Shown in pieces: positions 10,176 to 22,939 of a stretch of DNA of 64,000 bases. The notes under the pieces are model-generated. The model was given only the letters and a program-made list of their open reading frames with translations, was not told the origin of the DNA and searched no databases. Source of the stretch: Ariolimax columbianus (lineage: Eukaryota; Mollusca; Gastropoda; Stylommatophora; Arionidae); assembly GCA_036924085.1 (NCBI GenBank), contig JAVGWX010000008.1, positions 54,466,814 through 54,530,813 of the forward strand, written 5' to 3'. The number at the start of each line of letters is the position of its first letter. The stretch's first letter is position 1. The position numbers and the translations under genes were made by a program.

Positions 10176-10735
10176 TTTAACCCTTTAAATCCATGACATC
10201 GATGAACTGGTATGTGTGTGAATACCCCACTATCCGAGCAACCCATGATTCGGTGTGACGGGTGGATTTCTACTCTAAAGCGTATTTTGAGCTGTACTGC
10301 TTGAATTTTGACCATATCATGACGTCTACACAGTACACACATTTCTGGAGATAACAAATATGGCGGCATCCACAAATATGAATTTGGTGATTTTCGTGAT
10401 GGAAAGTAGTTTTGAAAATTCTAGAAATGACCTTTCAAAAAGGCTAACGACAGAACAAATGGTTGAAAGTATTCTCAAGGATTTGGAGACAGAGGAATTG
10501 GATTTAGATGGTGTTTCTGTTCCTGCCTCTCGGAGGATCAGACGACAGTCTGTGGGGAAAAGGGGGTGTATCTGATGTAATGTATCAAGTACTTTTGATA
10601 CAGGATGGTCTTCAATAAATACATTCCATGATTTACTGGCATAGCAAGTAGGAACATTGGAGATGATCAGATCAGTCAACTTGAGATGGAATAATGAAAT
10701 GAGAGCACATAATTTTGCCATTGTAAATAGCTTTC
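10176..10735 (+). mobile_element. Possible piggyBac-like remnant
   Basis: The stretch begins with TTAA followed by CCCTTT, the classic piggyBac end, and carries a 71-codon ORF (10360-10575) with an acidic segment (ILKDLETEELDLDG) like the N-terminus of such transposases. No catalytic region and no matching right end were found. A similar TTAA-CCCTTT end on the minus strand occurs near 46687. The call is weak; the ORF may be unrelated. Confidence 0.3.
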
Positions 10736-10834
10736 CTCAAATGTCTACCTTGTGCGTATTTCCTCAGGAGCACAGGGGAGTGGGATTTTACAGACCAGTT
10801 GGCCAGGGTTAAAAAAGAAAAGGAGCCAGGAGTG

Positions 10835-11740
10835 AATGTGCTCATGTATGTGAATATGTGCAAGTATGTGAATATGTGCAGGTTTGTGAATGTGTGCATG
10901 TACATGAATGTGTGCAAATATGTGGATGTGTGCATGTATGTGAATATGTGCAAGTATGTGGATGTGTGCATGTACATGAATGTGTGCAAGTATGTGAATA
11001 TGTGCAAGTATGTGAATATGTGCAGGTTTGTGAATGTGTGCATGTACATGAATGTGTGCAAGTATGTGAATATGTGCAGGTTTGTGAATGTGTGCATGTA
11101 CATGAATGTGTGCAAGTATGTGGATGTGTGCAAGTATGTGGATGTGTGCATGTACATAAATATGTGGATGTGTGCAGGTACATGAATATGTGCAAATATG
11201 TGGATGTGTGCAGGTATGTGAATGTGTGCAAATATGTGGATGTGTGCATGTACATGAATGTGTGCAAGTATGTGGATGTGTGCAAGTATGTGGATGTGTG
11301 CATGTACATAAATATGTGGATGTGTGCAGGTACATGAATATGTGCAAATATGTGGATGTGTGCATGTATGTGAATATGTGCAAGTATGTGGATGTGTGCA
11401 GGTATGTGGATGTGTGCAAATATGTGGATGTGTGCATGTACATGAATGTGTGCAAGTATGTGGATGTATGCATGTACATGAATGTGTGCAAGTATGTAGA
11501 TGTGTGCATGTACATGTGCATGTATTGTAAATGTGTGCATGTACATGAATGTGTGCATGTATTGTAAATGTGTGCATGTATTGTAAATGTGTGCATGTAT
11601 TGTAAATGTGTGCATGTATTGTAAATGTGTGCATGTATTGTAAATGTGTGCATGTAATGTAAATGTGTGCATGTGCGTGAATGTATTGTAAATGTGTGCA
11701 TGTGCGTGAATGTGTGCATGTGCGTGAATGTGTGCATGTA
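10835..11740 (+). repeat. 18-bp family minisatellite (GTGTGCAAGTATGTGAAT-like)
   Basis: About 50 units of roughly 18 bp with a gtgtgcatgtacatgaat variant; the last part uses an aatgtgtgcatgtattgta variant. The unit length is a multiple of three and lacks stops on the minus strand. All three minus frames are therefore open for more than 300 codons (Thr/His/Cys-rich repeats). These are not genes. Confidence 0.95.
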
Positions 11741-11857
11741 ATTGATATAAAAGACCAGAAGACCACCCTAAATTATACATATCTATTCCTCTCACCATTC
11801 TTCTTGTCTCCCTGTTATTCCACACAAAGCACAGGGTGATCACCTTAGGAGGTCCCC

Positions 11858-12060
11858 TAACATGAAGCCTGTATCAATACACTTTTTCTGTGCTACTGTA
11901 GTGATGGTTTCTGTAGCAATTAATTCTACATGATGAGGTTGGTAGCGCCATGCACAATCCTCTTCAGCAAATTTTATGACATGAACAGAAGGTTATAAAT
12001 CCTCTTATTCATTCCTTTGTCCAATTGGGGGCGGCTACCTTACCCTGTAGAAACTTTAAG
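11858..12060 (+). repeat. Family C dispersed repeat, copy 1
   Basis: Contains gaagcctgtatcaatacact, tagtgatggtttctgtagca and catgatgaggttggtagc with catgcacaatcctc. Related copies are at 15322-15505, 15955-16115, 51165-52010 (split) and 56650-56800. No coding content. Tail and class unknown. Confidence 0.6.
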
Positions 12061-12194
12061 TCACACAAACTTCGAATAAATATGGACAAATCAATAAGAA
12101 AGAAACACGAGGACTTGGTACATGTTTGTTGAAGACCTGTGCTTCACAGTGACCTGAAAGGATTTCATAGACTGATTTATTCCTTCACAGGTGA

Positions 12195-12655
12195 ATGCCA
12201 AATAGTTTATCTTCGAGTGATTTCTTTTTTGCTCATTACTGGATTACTGGTTCTTCAGCGGCAGTTACACCGTTGAGGATCTCAACTTCTCTTCCAATGA
12301 TCTCTGTCTTAGGCCATGATGGACCAGTAGATAATGAGTTTCCCATCTGTGGCATCGTGAATGTTGTTGTGGGATGCAAGGTAGTTGGACCAATGTGTTT
12401 TTGGTCATCCCCGTGCTTGTTTCTTGCCTCTGGAATATCATTTTGCTGTGCTCCAGCAATCGTCCAATCTTCGCAGTAAGTGGGCCCCCGCCCCAGCGAT
12501 GTATCATCTTGTCTGCATAAATAAGTGCATCTTTCACCAGGGACAATTGACGTATGTCTGAGTTTTGAAGACCTTTTGTGCGCTGGCTATGAAGTGTGAT
12601 GGCGGCCATGCATCTCTCGAGGGTGGTTTGGTCACTCTGAGTTTGCTAATTAAAG
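12195..12655 (-). pseudogene. LINE ORF2 C-terminal fragment, RTE-like
   Basis: Minus-strand peptides (LHSQRTKGLQNSDIRQLSLVKDALIYADKM) match the end of the LINE at 48105-49740, which has HSQRTKGLTTRAYINCPW and the same downstream stretch. The reading frame is open for 114 codons but lacks the RT core, so it is a 5'-truncated insertion. Confidence 0.7.
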
Positions 12656-13375
12656 AAAATAATATCTCTTAAAAGAAACAAAGACCTGGCCAATTCCAGT
12701 CCATGTGGATCAAATGCATTGTAATGAACTTCAATTTCAGTAATGTGTCCTGGAAGCTTCTTCTGATATTTATACAAAGCACATTCCACATTGTCATGTT
12801 CTGGGGCACATAAACTTAAGACATTGTCCTATCCGGGAACACAAGAACCTAAGACATAGTCCAGAACAGATTAACATCTAAGCTATTCTGGGACTTGACA
12901 GTTTACAACAGAGGGTTGGATGCCTCCAAATGAAATAAATAAAAGGACACTAGGAGAGAGGCATCACCTGCATTAAGGCTGCTGATGATAACGACATTGG
13001 TTATATAAATGGACAGAAGCAGATATCCCCAAAGTGAAATAATGAATATTGAGAGCTAATGGAGAAAAACTAAACATGCCAACAGCAGAAATAAATTAGA
13101 TAAACCAAAGAGGGAAATAAATAATGGCTTTGACAAACACAGATTTTCCAAGAACATTTGCTTTAGTACTAGTACACTTGAGCACCAATAACATTTGGGC
13201 CACATTGACATATGGTACACATATATTGTACAGGCTGACACTCTATGAATGTCCAACTCTCTCCTCTACTGCAATATTTGAGATTTAAGTCGTCAGCACT
13301 CATCATTGTGTAGTGACACCCCCAAAGGACTCCCCGCAGTTTGTAAATCCAAATTTTAATAACCTAACTTTACTC
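12656..13375. other. Intron sequence, nothing recognised
   Basis: No RT, transposase or adaptin peptide. A short stretch around 12820-12900 has loosely repeated aagacat-like words but no clear unit. Confidence 0.4.
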
Positions 13376-13733
13376 ATCTTTTTGGTTTGTTTCAAATATT
13401 TTAACAAAAATTAGTTATTGGTTCATATAGAGATGTTATTACCAAAATTGGTTATTGGTTCATATAGATACTTTTACAAAAATTGGTTATTGGCTCTCAA
13501 GTATTGATTTTATTTAAAAAAAATTTGTTATTGGTCATGATTTCTATAAAGATTTTTAAAAAAACATTGGTTATTGTTGGTCCATACAGATATTTTTTAA
13601 ACAGAAATTGATTATTGGTCTATACAGAGATTTTTTTCTAAATTTCATTATTGGTCCATACAGAGAATTTTTAAAAACAAAAATTGGTTAATAGTATATA
13701 TATATTTAAAAAAACACACACACACACACAAGT
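13376..13733 (+). repeat. Degenerate AT-rich tandem repeat plus CA microsatellite
   Basis: About eight imperfect units of 40-50 bp built on aaaattggttattggttcat and atagagattttt. A (CA)n run at 13713-13731 closes it next to the mariner insertion. Confidence 0.75.
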
Positions 13734-13740
13734 ATGTATA

Positions 13741-15055
13741 CAAGGGGCTTGTCATAAGTCTTTACCCTGACTCTGAAGGAGTAAGAGGAGAAAGTTGAAA
13801 TTTGGCACATATGTAGCTCATTAAATTTGTACTGGACTTGAGCAGTATGAATTTCCTTCCTTAACAGGTTTACCCAGTATGGTGCATGGCGCAACACACC
13901 TTATTGACCGGATCTGCTACTGTAACAGTTTATCAGAACAATGGAGAAATCAGAGGCAAGAACTGTGATAAAATTCTTGATGTTGCAGGGAAAAACACCT
14001 ACAGAAATACACAGGGAGTTGGAACCAGTGTTTGAAGAATTCTGTCCTTTGTATGCTTCTGTAAAAAACTGGTGCAGACAGTTTAAGTGTGGCCGTTCCC
14101 ATGTTGCTGATCTTCCAAGATCAGAAAAACCACCCTCAGAGTGCAGCGATGAAAACGCTGCAAGAGTGTACAAAATCATTGACCAGGATAGAAAAATGAG
14201 AATTGCAGAGATATCTAGGTCAGTAAAACTGAATGAAAGTAGTTTTTAGAATTTTACACAACAGACTGAACATGAGAAAAGTGTGTGCCCGCTGGGTTAC
14301 GCGTCTGCTGACATTTGAACAGAAACAAACAAGGGTTGATTGGCTGTGGCCAGTTGCTCAAAATGTCTTGGTCGAAATACATGGTGCCGACCATGGTGAC
14401 AGTAGATGAGACTTGGGTTCACCATTATGACCCAGAATAAAAAAATTTCCAGCATGCAGTGGAAAACTTGGGCTCACCAACACATGTCAAGCCAAGAGCA
14501 CAGAAATCTGCAAGAAAAGTGATGCTGGCTGTTTTTTGGGACGTCAAAGGTGTCATATTGAAAGATTACCTGCCTCATGGCAAAACTGTTAATGGACAAT
14601 ATTATGTAGATCTTCTTACCAAATTAAGAAAGACTGTGAAAAGAAAACAAGGGATAGTGCGCACTCAAATTCTACCTTTGCTTCACGATAACGCACCCTC
14701 CCATAAAGCAAGGCTTGTGCTGCAAACAGCCAACGATTTGAATATTGAAATTCTTCCACACCCACCATATTCTCCGGATTTAGCTCCATCAGACTTTTTT
14801 ACTTTGCCAAAACTTAAAAAACAGCTGAAAGGAAATCATATAGACAGTGACGAAGATGTCATACTGGCTTGCGATAACTGGTTTAGTTCGAAAAAGAGGT
14901 TACTTTATTCTGAAGATCTTTTCAAGGTTACGCAGAGATGGCAGAAATGTATAAATTCAGGTGGTGGCTAGAGAAGGAATAAGCAATGTGCCGAATTTCA
15001 ACTTTCTCCTCCTACTCCTTCATGGTCAGGGTAAAGACTTATGACAAACCCCTTG
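13741..15055 (+). mobile_element. Mariner-like transposon with long inverted ends
   Basis: A 1315-bp element flanked by TA (13739-13740, 15056-15057). The terminal inverted repeats extend for about 60 bp, starting caaggggcttgtcataag at the left and ending cttatgacaaaccccttg at the right, with only a few mismatches. That is longer than the near-30 bp ends of typical mariners. It contains one broken transposase gene. The clean TA flanks and near-matching ends show it moved as a unit. Confidence 0.96.
13941..14971 (+). pseudogene. Mariner transposase, frameshifted
   Basis: The N-terminal helix-turn-helix part (13941-14246: MEKSEARTVIKFLMLQGKTP, then SVKNWCRQFKCGRS) is followed by a shift at about 14240 (ILHNRLNMRKVCARWV). 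The first catalytic Asp lies in VDETWVHHYDPE near 14405, in another frame with a stop right after. The C-terminal half is open from 14459: VMLAVFWDVKGVIL, then LLHDNAPSHKA with the second Asp, and YSPDLAPSDFF with the third. The end is WQKCINSGGG. At least two frame changes and a stop make it inactive. Confidence 0.93.
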
Positions 15056-15321
15056 TATGTATTCTGTTATTTGTGTCTGTATGAGTCTTCGACTCCGAGT
15101 TCAGTTTATTTCTCATATTAATGGTGCATTCAACTTTTTGCAATTGCCTTAATTTATTTAAAAAAACGACTTTAAATAAAAAATAATACATTTTCTAAAA
15201 CAACATTCCTGAAACACTCTTTTTAAACAACAAATTCTTTTATCTTTCTGTTCCAGTCAAGACCTAAACCTCTCTCTTCTTACTTTGCATATTTGGATTT
15301 AGTCATATGTTGCCATGCATT

Positions 15322-15505
15322 TTAAAGGAAGCATGTATCAAAGCACTTATGTGCGTTCTTGCAGTGATAGTTTCTGTAGTAGTTTAACATAATGAGGTTG
15401 CTAGCCGCATGCGCAACTCACTTTAGTCACCTTTTACAACATTGTTGGAAAGTTACAGTGGTTCTATTTTTTCCACCCTATGTATTCTTCATTTTTTTTT
15501 TTTTC
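15322..15505 (+). repeat. Family C dispersed repeat, copy 2
   Basis: gaagcatgtatcaaagcact, gtgatagtttctgtag, ataatgaggttgctagcc and catgcgcaactcac match copy 1 with substitutions. Confidence 0.55.
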
Positions 15506-15954
15506 ATTACTAGTCCTTATTGTGTTTTAGACCAAACATTCCTAAACTTTTCAATTTTCCTATCTTTTTGTTTAAAAAACAATTTCATGTGTTATTTTCC
15601 TGAAACACGTTATTGTTTTTTCTTTCTCAGTACGTTCCTGAAACATTTATAGCTGCAAACGATATTAACACATTAGCATTGAGTGTGTCATGTGTGCCAT
15701 ATGTCACCTGAATTACTCATACACATGGTGCACTTCCTGCCTGCCCAAAGCACTGAAACAAAAAAGGTCCCTTGCCATAATAGCACAGATGTTGCATAAT
15801 ATTAAACAAATTACACGCCTGTGAAAAATTAGTTTTCACAGCTGTTTCCTATTATCAAAGGGGAGATAGGTATGTCAAATGAAACCCCCTTATATATCAA
15901 ACAATTTGCTAAACTAACTGAAATATCTGTCTTTGTCCCTTACAAAACATAGGA

Positions 15955-16115
15955 CTATAACTGTTTGTAGGCTATCTGAGCAAGTAGATTTTATCTAAGC
16001 ACTTGAACAGTGGTGGTTTCTGTAGCCATTCATTTTATTTGATAATGTAGCTTGCCTCATGCACAACCCTCTGTATGACAGGTATTACTTTGAAACTATT
16101 CATTAGACTTTTATA
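15955..16115 (+). repeat. Family C dispersed repeat, copy 3
   Basis: Carries agtggtggtttctgtagcc, gataatgtagcttgcc and catgcacaaccctc. More diverged than copy 2. Confidence 0.5.
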
Positions 16116-16189
16116 ACTGGCCTAATGTCTAGAAAAGAAAAGAATTTGAGGTGAGAATACAGGTTTATAAGACAATCAAAGGAACGGAT

Positions 16190-16405
16190 AAATTAGATTA
16201 TAACAAGTTTTTTCAAAATACAACCACCTACAAGAAAAAGGGGGCATAGCTACAAATTAACTAAAGAAAGGTCCAGATTAGATATTAGGAAATATTTTTT
16301 TAGTCAGAGTGGTGAATGTTTGGAATGCGCGTAGCTTTTAGAGCAACGTAATGTAAATAAAACTGGTTGTATACAGACTCTTCTAAACCAGTAAGTATTA
16401 AGATG
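16190..16405 (+). pseudogene. LINE 3' end (CR1/L2-like C-terminus)
   Basis: Encodes a degraded version of the peptide around TKERSRLGIRKY and the FFSQ-VNVWN-type motif found in many CR1/L2-like LINE C-termini. A better copy lies on the minus strand at 34990-35290. It has stops and no RT core. Confidence 0.6.
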
Positions 16406-16496
16406 TTAAGTTAAGTTATATCAACTTGTACATGTTAGTTTATAGAACTAATCTGCAATTCTTTCCCTGTATGCCCATACAATTTTGTATCAGTTT

Positions 16497-16498
16497 CT

Positions 16499-16534
<36 letters not shown>

Positions 16535-16535
16535 A
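16497..16535 (+). repeat. (TC)n(TA)n microsatellite
   Basis: Runs of tctctc followed by tatata. Confidence 0.9.
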
Positions 16536-16757
16536 AATTATATTTAAAAAACAGATTTGTAAATACTTCACAAAACATAGGTAAGTAACTACTACGTATT
16601 TGCAACATCTGTACTAAATGACCCGTAAACAAAAAAAATGAAATCTATGACTTTTCTTTTTAAAGCTTAGAAAGAAATAGAGGACACCCCAATAGCTGAA
16701 ATAATAAAGGCATCATGGTTAATATACAGCGCTGTATCAAATAGAAACCAAAAATAC

Positions 16758-16807
16758 CTGAATGGAAGCTGTATGGTTGGGAATGCCTGAAGATACAGAA
16801 ACGAGAA
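16758..16807 (-). CDS. AP3D1: AP3D1 exon (50 nt)
   Basis: Two nt completing a Val codon, then LVSVSSGIPNHTASIQ. Matches the conserved SSGMPNHSASIQ segment of AP-3 delta. The acceptor is cttacag and the donor is GTATTTTTGG. It has large introns on both sides (10.7 and 14.6 kb). Confidence 0.94.
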
Positions 16808-16809
16808 CT

Positions 16810-17838
16810 GTAAGTAACAAAGAAAAACAAAAAACAAGTCACTGTTGGGTTCTGGGGCATTCTGAATGCATTGGATTACTGACATATATATTATATTTGT
16901 GCCGTTTTATTTACCCACAAGCTTAGCATTTTAAAAATTGTGTAAATATATATTTTTGTCAAACCTAGTGTAATTTTGCAAGATTAATAAAATTTGGAAA
17001 GAATTGAATGTATTGGTCTCTAAAAATAATGCTAATAAATTCAAATGTGTCTTTTTCACAAGATTTTATTTTGCGTGGACTTCTATTTCTCCTATTTAAA
17101 CCATCTTCTCCATAACCTAGAGAGCTGAAATTGTGTACACAGCCTCTACTAATGGGATCTGTTAATCTATCAAATTTTGATGGATCATGGATAGGTCATT
17201 CAAAAGCCTGTACCAGAAAACTTTTAGGAAATGTATTTTTCATTGTTGGGTATCTATCTACTCCTTACAATGATCAAAGATAATTATGCAGCCATTTAGT
17301 TATCAATGAATGTTTTATACACCTTTTTTAAAATCTGTTTGTCTATAGGTGATTTTTAAAGAAATGGGTATGTTTTTCATCGTTAGAATTTATTTAAACC
17401 TATACATTTCTGTAATTGTTTCACCATCTTAGAATATTTCCCAAAAAAATTATGTATTTTTTAATGCATTTTTTTCAGAGTATGGCTTTCATTGGTTCAG
17501 TATATGGGTTTTCATTGATCTGGTGAATCGTTTTCACAAGGTAAAAATTAAATATAAAAAAAGAATATTTGAAATGATAGTTTCCACATTCTTGAAGAAA
17601 CATCACATTTTCTTTGCAGTTCTGTTCTGTAAAGATGACCGATAAATATTATTCAGAGGTTGCAAAGAAAGAATGAACATGTAAATGCAAACACAAAAGT
17701 CATGCTGCACAGATGCTAAATAAAAACCCAAATAATGAGAACCAAAACAAGGGGGATTTTTAAACAAAACAGGCAAAAGCAGATTGCTATAACAATGCTG
17801 TGGATTATAAAAACAAATAAGCTGAAGGCAGTTTTCCT
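16810..17838. other. Intron sequence, AT-rich, nothing recognised
   Basis: No exon, RT or transposase content. The reverse-strand ORF near 17603-17899 partly overlaps the satellite and looks random. Confidence 0.4.
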
Positions 17839-20800
17839 GGGTTATTTTGTTGACACTAGATTCAGACCTACCATAGTGTTTGAAGGAGGTTCGTGACATG
17901 ATGTTTGTTATTTTGTTGACACTAGATTCAGACCTACCATACAGTGTTTGAAGGAGGTTCGTGACATGATGTTTGTTATTTTGTTGACACTAGATTCAGA
18001 CCTACCATACAGTGTTTGAAGGAGGTTCGTGACATGATGTTTGTTATTTTGTTGACACTTGATTCAGACCTACCATACAGTGTTTGAAGGAGGTTCGTGA
18101 CATGATGTTTGTTATTTTGTTGACACTAGATTCAGACCTACCATACAGTGTTTGAAGGAGGTTCGTGACATGATGTTTGTTATTTTGTTGACACTAGATT
18201 CAGACCTACCATACAGTGTTTGAAGGAGGTTCATGACATGATGTTTGTTATTTTGTTGACACTTGATTCAGACCTGCCATACAGTGTTTGAAGGAGGTTC
18301 GTGACATGATGTTTGTTATTTTGTTGACACTAGATTCAGACCTACCATACAGTGTTTGAAGGAGGTTCGTGACATGATGTTTGTTATTTTGTTGACACTA
18401 GATTCAGACCTACCATACAGTGTTTGAAGGAGGTTCGTGACATGATGTTTGTTATTTTGTTGACACTAGATTCAGACCTACCATACAGTGTTTGAAGGAG
18501 GTTCGTGACATGATGTTTGTTATTTTGTTGACACTAGATTCAGACCTACCATACAGTGTTTGAAGGAGGTTCGTGACATGATGTTTGTTATTTTGTTGAC
18601 ACTTGATTCAGACCTACCATACAGTGTTTGAAGGAGGTTCGTGACATGATGTTTGTTATTTTGTTGACACTAGATTCAGACCTACCATACAGTGTTTGAA
18701 GGAGGTTCGTGACATGATGTTTGTTATTTTGTTGACACTAGATTCAGACCTACCATACAGTGTTTGAAGGAGGTTCATGACATGATGTTTGTTATTTTGT
18801 TGACACTTGATTCAGACCTGCCATACAGTGTTTGAAGGAGGTTCGTGACATGATGTTTGTTATTTTGTTGACACTAGATTCAGACCTACCATACAGTGTT
18901 TGAAGGAGGTTCGTGACATGATGTTTGTTATTTTGTTGACACTAGATTCAGACCTACCATACAGTGTTTGAAGGAGGTTCGTGACATGATGTTTGTTATT
19001 TTGTTGACACTAGATTCAGACCTACCATACAGTGTTTGAAGGAGGTTCGTGACATGATGTTTGTTATTTTGTTGACACTAGATTCAGACCTACCATACAG
19101 TGTTTGAAGGAGGTTCTTGACATGACGTTTGTTATTTTGTTGACACTAGATTCAGACCTACCATACAGTGTTTGAAGGAGGTTCGTGACATGATGTTTGT
19201 TATTTTGTTGACACTAGATTCAGACCTACCATACAGTGTTTGAAGGAGGTTCGTGACATGACGTTTGTTATTTTGTTGACACTAGATTCAGACCTACCAT
19301 ACAGTGTTTGAAAGAGGTTCGTGACATGATGTTTGTTATTTTGTTGACACTTGATTCAGACCTACCATACAGTGTTTGAAGGAGGTTCGTGACATGATGT
19401 TTGTTAGTTTGTTGACACTTGATTCAGACCTACCATACAGTGTTTGAAGGAGGTTCGTGACATGATGTTTGTTATTTTGTTGACACTAGATTCAGACCTA
19501 CCATACAGTGTTTGAAGGAGGTTCGTGACATGATGTTTGTTATTTTGTTGACACTTGATTCAGACCTACCATACAGTGTTTGAAGGAGGTTCGTGACATG
19601 ATGTTTGTTATTTTGTTGACACTTGATTCAGACCTACCATACAGTGTTTGAAGGAGGTTCGTGACATGATGTTTGTTATTTTGTTGACACTAGATTCAGA
19701 CCTACCATACAGTGTTTGAAGGAGGTTCGTGACATGATGTTTGTTATTTTGTTGACACTAGATTCAGACCTACCATACAGTGTTTGAAGGAGGTTCGTGA
19801 CATGTTTGTTATTTTGTTGACACTAGATTCAGACCTACCATACAGTGTTTGAAGGAGGTTCGTGACATGATGTTTGTTATTTTGTTGACACTAGATTCAG
19901 ACCTACCATACAGTGTTTGAAGGAGGTTCGTGACATGATGTTTGTTAGTTTGTTGACACTTGATTCAGACCTACCATACAGTGTTTGAAGGAGGTTCGTG
20001 ACATGATGTTTGTTATTTTGTTGACACTAGATTCAGACCTACCATACAGTGTTTGAAGGAGGTTCGTGACATGATGTTTGTTATTTTGTTGACACTTGAT
20101 TCAGACCTACCATACAGTGTTTGAAGGAGGTTCGTGACATGATGTTTGTTATTTTGTTGACACTTGATTCAGACCTACCATACAGTGTTTGAAGGAGGTT
20201 CGTGACATGATGTTTGTTATTTTGTTGACACTAGATTCAGACCTACCATACAGTGTTTGAAGGAGGTTCGTGACATGATGTTTGTTATTTTGTTGACACT
20301 AGATTCAGACCTACCATACAGTGTTTGAAGGAGGTTCATGACATGTTTGTTATTTTGTTGACACTAGATTCAGACCTACCATACAGTGTTTGAAGGAGGT
20401 TCGTGACATGTTTGTTATTTTGTTGACACTAGATTCAGACCTACCATACAGTGTTTGAAGGAGGTTCGTGACATGATGTTTGTTATTTTGTTGACACTAG
20501 ATTCAGACCTACCATACAGTGTTTGAAGGAGGTTCGTGACATGATGTTTGTTATTTTGTTGACACTAGATTCAGACCTACCATACAGTGTTTGAAGGAGG
20601 TTCGTGACATGATGTTTGTTATTTTGTTGACACTAGATTCAGACCTACCATACAGTGTTTGAAGGAGGTTCTTGACATGACGTTTGTTATTTTGTTGACA
20701 CTAGATTCAGACCTACCATACAGTGTTTGAAGGAGGTTCGTGACATGATGTTTGTTATTTTGTTGACACTAGATTCAGACCTACCATACAGTGTTTGAAG

Positions 20801-21563
20801 GAGGTTCGTGACATGACGTTTGTTATTTTGTTGACACTAGATTCAGACCTACCATACAGTGTTTGAAAGAGGTTCGTGACATGATGTTTGTTATTTTGTT
20901 GACACTTGATTCAGACCTACCATACAGTGTTTGAAGGAGGTTCGTGACATGATGTTTGTTAGTTTGTTGACACTTGATTCAGACCTACCATACAGTGTTT
21001 GAAGGAGGTTCGTGACATGATGTTTGTTATTTTGTTGACACTAGATTCAGACCTACCATACAGTGTTTGAAGGAGGTTCGTGACATGATGTTTGTTATTT
21101 TGTTGACACTTGATTCAGACCTACCATACAGTGTTTGAAGGAGGTTCGTGACATGATGTTTGTTATTTTGTTGACACTTGATTCAGACCTACCATACAGT
21201 GTTTGAAGGAGGTTCGTGACATGATGTTTGTTATTTTGTTGACACTAGATTCAGACCTACCATACAGTGTTTGAAGGAGGTTCGTGACATGATGTTTGTT
21301 ATTTTGTTGACACTAGATTCAGACCTACCATACAGTGTTTGAAGGAGGTTCATGACATGTTTGTTATTTTGTTGACACTAGATTCAGACCTACCATACAG
21401 TGTTTGAAGGAGGTTCGTGACATGATGTTTGTTATTTTGTTGACACTAGATTCAGACCTACCATACAGTGTTTGAAGGAGGTTCATGACATGATGTTTGT
21501 TATTTTGTTGACACTAGATTCAGACCTACCATACAGTGTTTGAAGGAGGTTTGTGACATGATG
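17839..21563 (+). repeat. 68-bp satellite array, about 54 monomers, with higher-order structure
   Basis: The monomer runs gtttgttattttgttgacac, tagattcagacctaccatac, agtgtttgaaggaggttcgt, gacatgat. Monomers are nearly identical. Variants include an A-to-T change (cttgattc), a 65-bp short form missing ATG, and a gttagtttg form. Rare variants recur at a fixed 1555-bp spacing (cttgacatgacg at 19116 and 20671; aaagagg at 19311 and 20866; gttagtttg at 19403 and 20958). A nested spacing of about 8 monomers also exists (18231 and 18775; 19403 and 19944). No long ORF. It ends against a truncated family A SINE. Confidence 0.98.
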
Positions 21564-21565
21564 TT

Positions 21566-21748
21566 TACATACAAAAGAGCTGCTGAAGACGGATGGACGA
21601 AGGTGCAAATATCGCAGTCAAGCTGTTAACCAGCGACACAATGCATTCCTTTCTCCGGACTACATCCTGCTACTTGCAAAGCCCTGTTCAGGGCTTGGTA
21701 GCAGGAGATTGAGAACAAACGCAGAAAAAGAAGAAGAAGACATACAAA
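21566..21748 (+). repeat. Family A SINE, copy 3 (5'-truncated)
   Basis: Begins gagctgctgaagacgg and runs through gcaaatatcgcagtcaagct, ctccggactacatcctgcta and gggcttggtagcaggagatt to a GAA-rich tail. It lies directly at the end of the 68-bp satellite. Confidence 0.85.
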
Positions 21749-21749
21749 A

Positions 21750-22160
21750 AATAGTGAAATTAGAAAGCTTGACTCACTACAAATTAATCAGTCTACCCAG
21801 ATTTAAACAAGTACATGAACTCTGTTGGCTGTTAAAATGAGATAATGCTATGCAGTGAGGAACGGAAAAGATCACTCCTCCTCGTACAGATTGAGACTTT
21901 AAACAATACAATGATAACCCTTAAACACTTCATCACCAACTGCTACGAGGCAACTTTATTTTTTTCTTCTTTTCTTCTGTAAACCTGGTGTGAGGTTCAC
22001 ACCCACTTCCTAAAATACATAGTTACTGTCCCTACAGGAGTTTACATACAGATATGCCTAGGAGGAATAAGAGAGCAAATAAAAGCGAGGTGCAGAGACA
22101 AAATGAGGACAAAAATGAAACAGGAGTGAGAAAATGAAATAGGAGTGAGAAAATTAATTC
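21750..22160. other. Intron sequence, nothing recognised
   Basis: AT-rich, without recognised content. Confidence 0.4.

Positions 22161-22162
<2 letters not shown>

Positions 22163-22252
<90 letters not shown>
22163..22252 (+). repeat. (GA)n microsatellite
   Basis: About 45 GA units with one GG interruption. Confidence 0.95.
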
Positions 22253-22935
22253 CAATATATGTAATTACTACTCTTCTTTTTTCCCAGGTGCAATGTCTGT
22301 CTGTACGTGTCTATCTATATATATATTTATAAAATTTTAACATCTGACTTCATTATAACATGAATATTAAAATATTAACTAAGCTTTATAATGTTTTCAC
22401 AAATAGGATAAACACTTTGTTTGTTACTACATACGGTTTGTTTTGTTCTTAGATATTGATTGTTCTGACTTTCCTTAATTACAAGTGAAGGAGTAAACAA
22501 GCAAGAAACCCAAATATAACTGAGAAGATAAACTAGATATAAAATAAAAATGCAATTGGAGCAAACTTTCTTTGTAACCTCTGAATTTCATTACATAACC
22601 ATTTCATGATTTTAATCCACAGCAATAAACCATGGAACCAAATTAGACTTATGCCCAATTGTACAATTGTTGTGACATATAAAATTGTGACATTTGATTA
22701 GCTAGTAGTTTCTAAACATTGATGTTTGTGATAAGGCAAGAGGGGTTAGCAATGAATGTCAGACATGCTGTCACATCTTATGTCATCTGTTCATTTATGT
22801 CATTGAATGTCATGTGGAAGGGTAGTCTTTTATTATCTGCTGATTGTTTCAATCTATATTTTTGTAATTATTACAAATTTAAAAAAACAACATTTTCTCT
22901 AAAAGATGGACAATCATAAAAAATAAGATGAGACA
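22253..22935. other. Intron sequence, nothing recognised
   Basis: AT-rich intron without visible features apart from a short (TA)n near 22316. Confidence 0.4.
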
Positions 22936-22939
22936 ACAT

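Noticed and set aside
10672..11843. Several minus-strand ORFs above 300 codons
   Set aside because: They are all translations of an 18-bp minisatellite that lacks stops on that strand; no start context, domain or unique sequence.
17839..21563. CRISPR-like regular repeat
   Set aside because: Monomers are directly tandem with no unique spacers, and the context is an animal intron.
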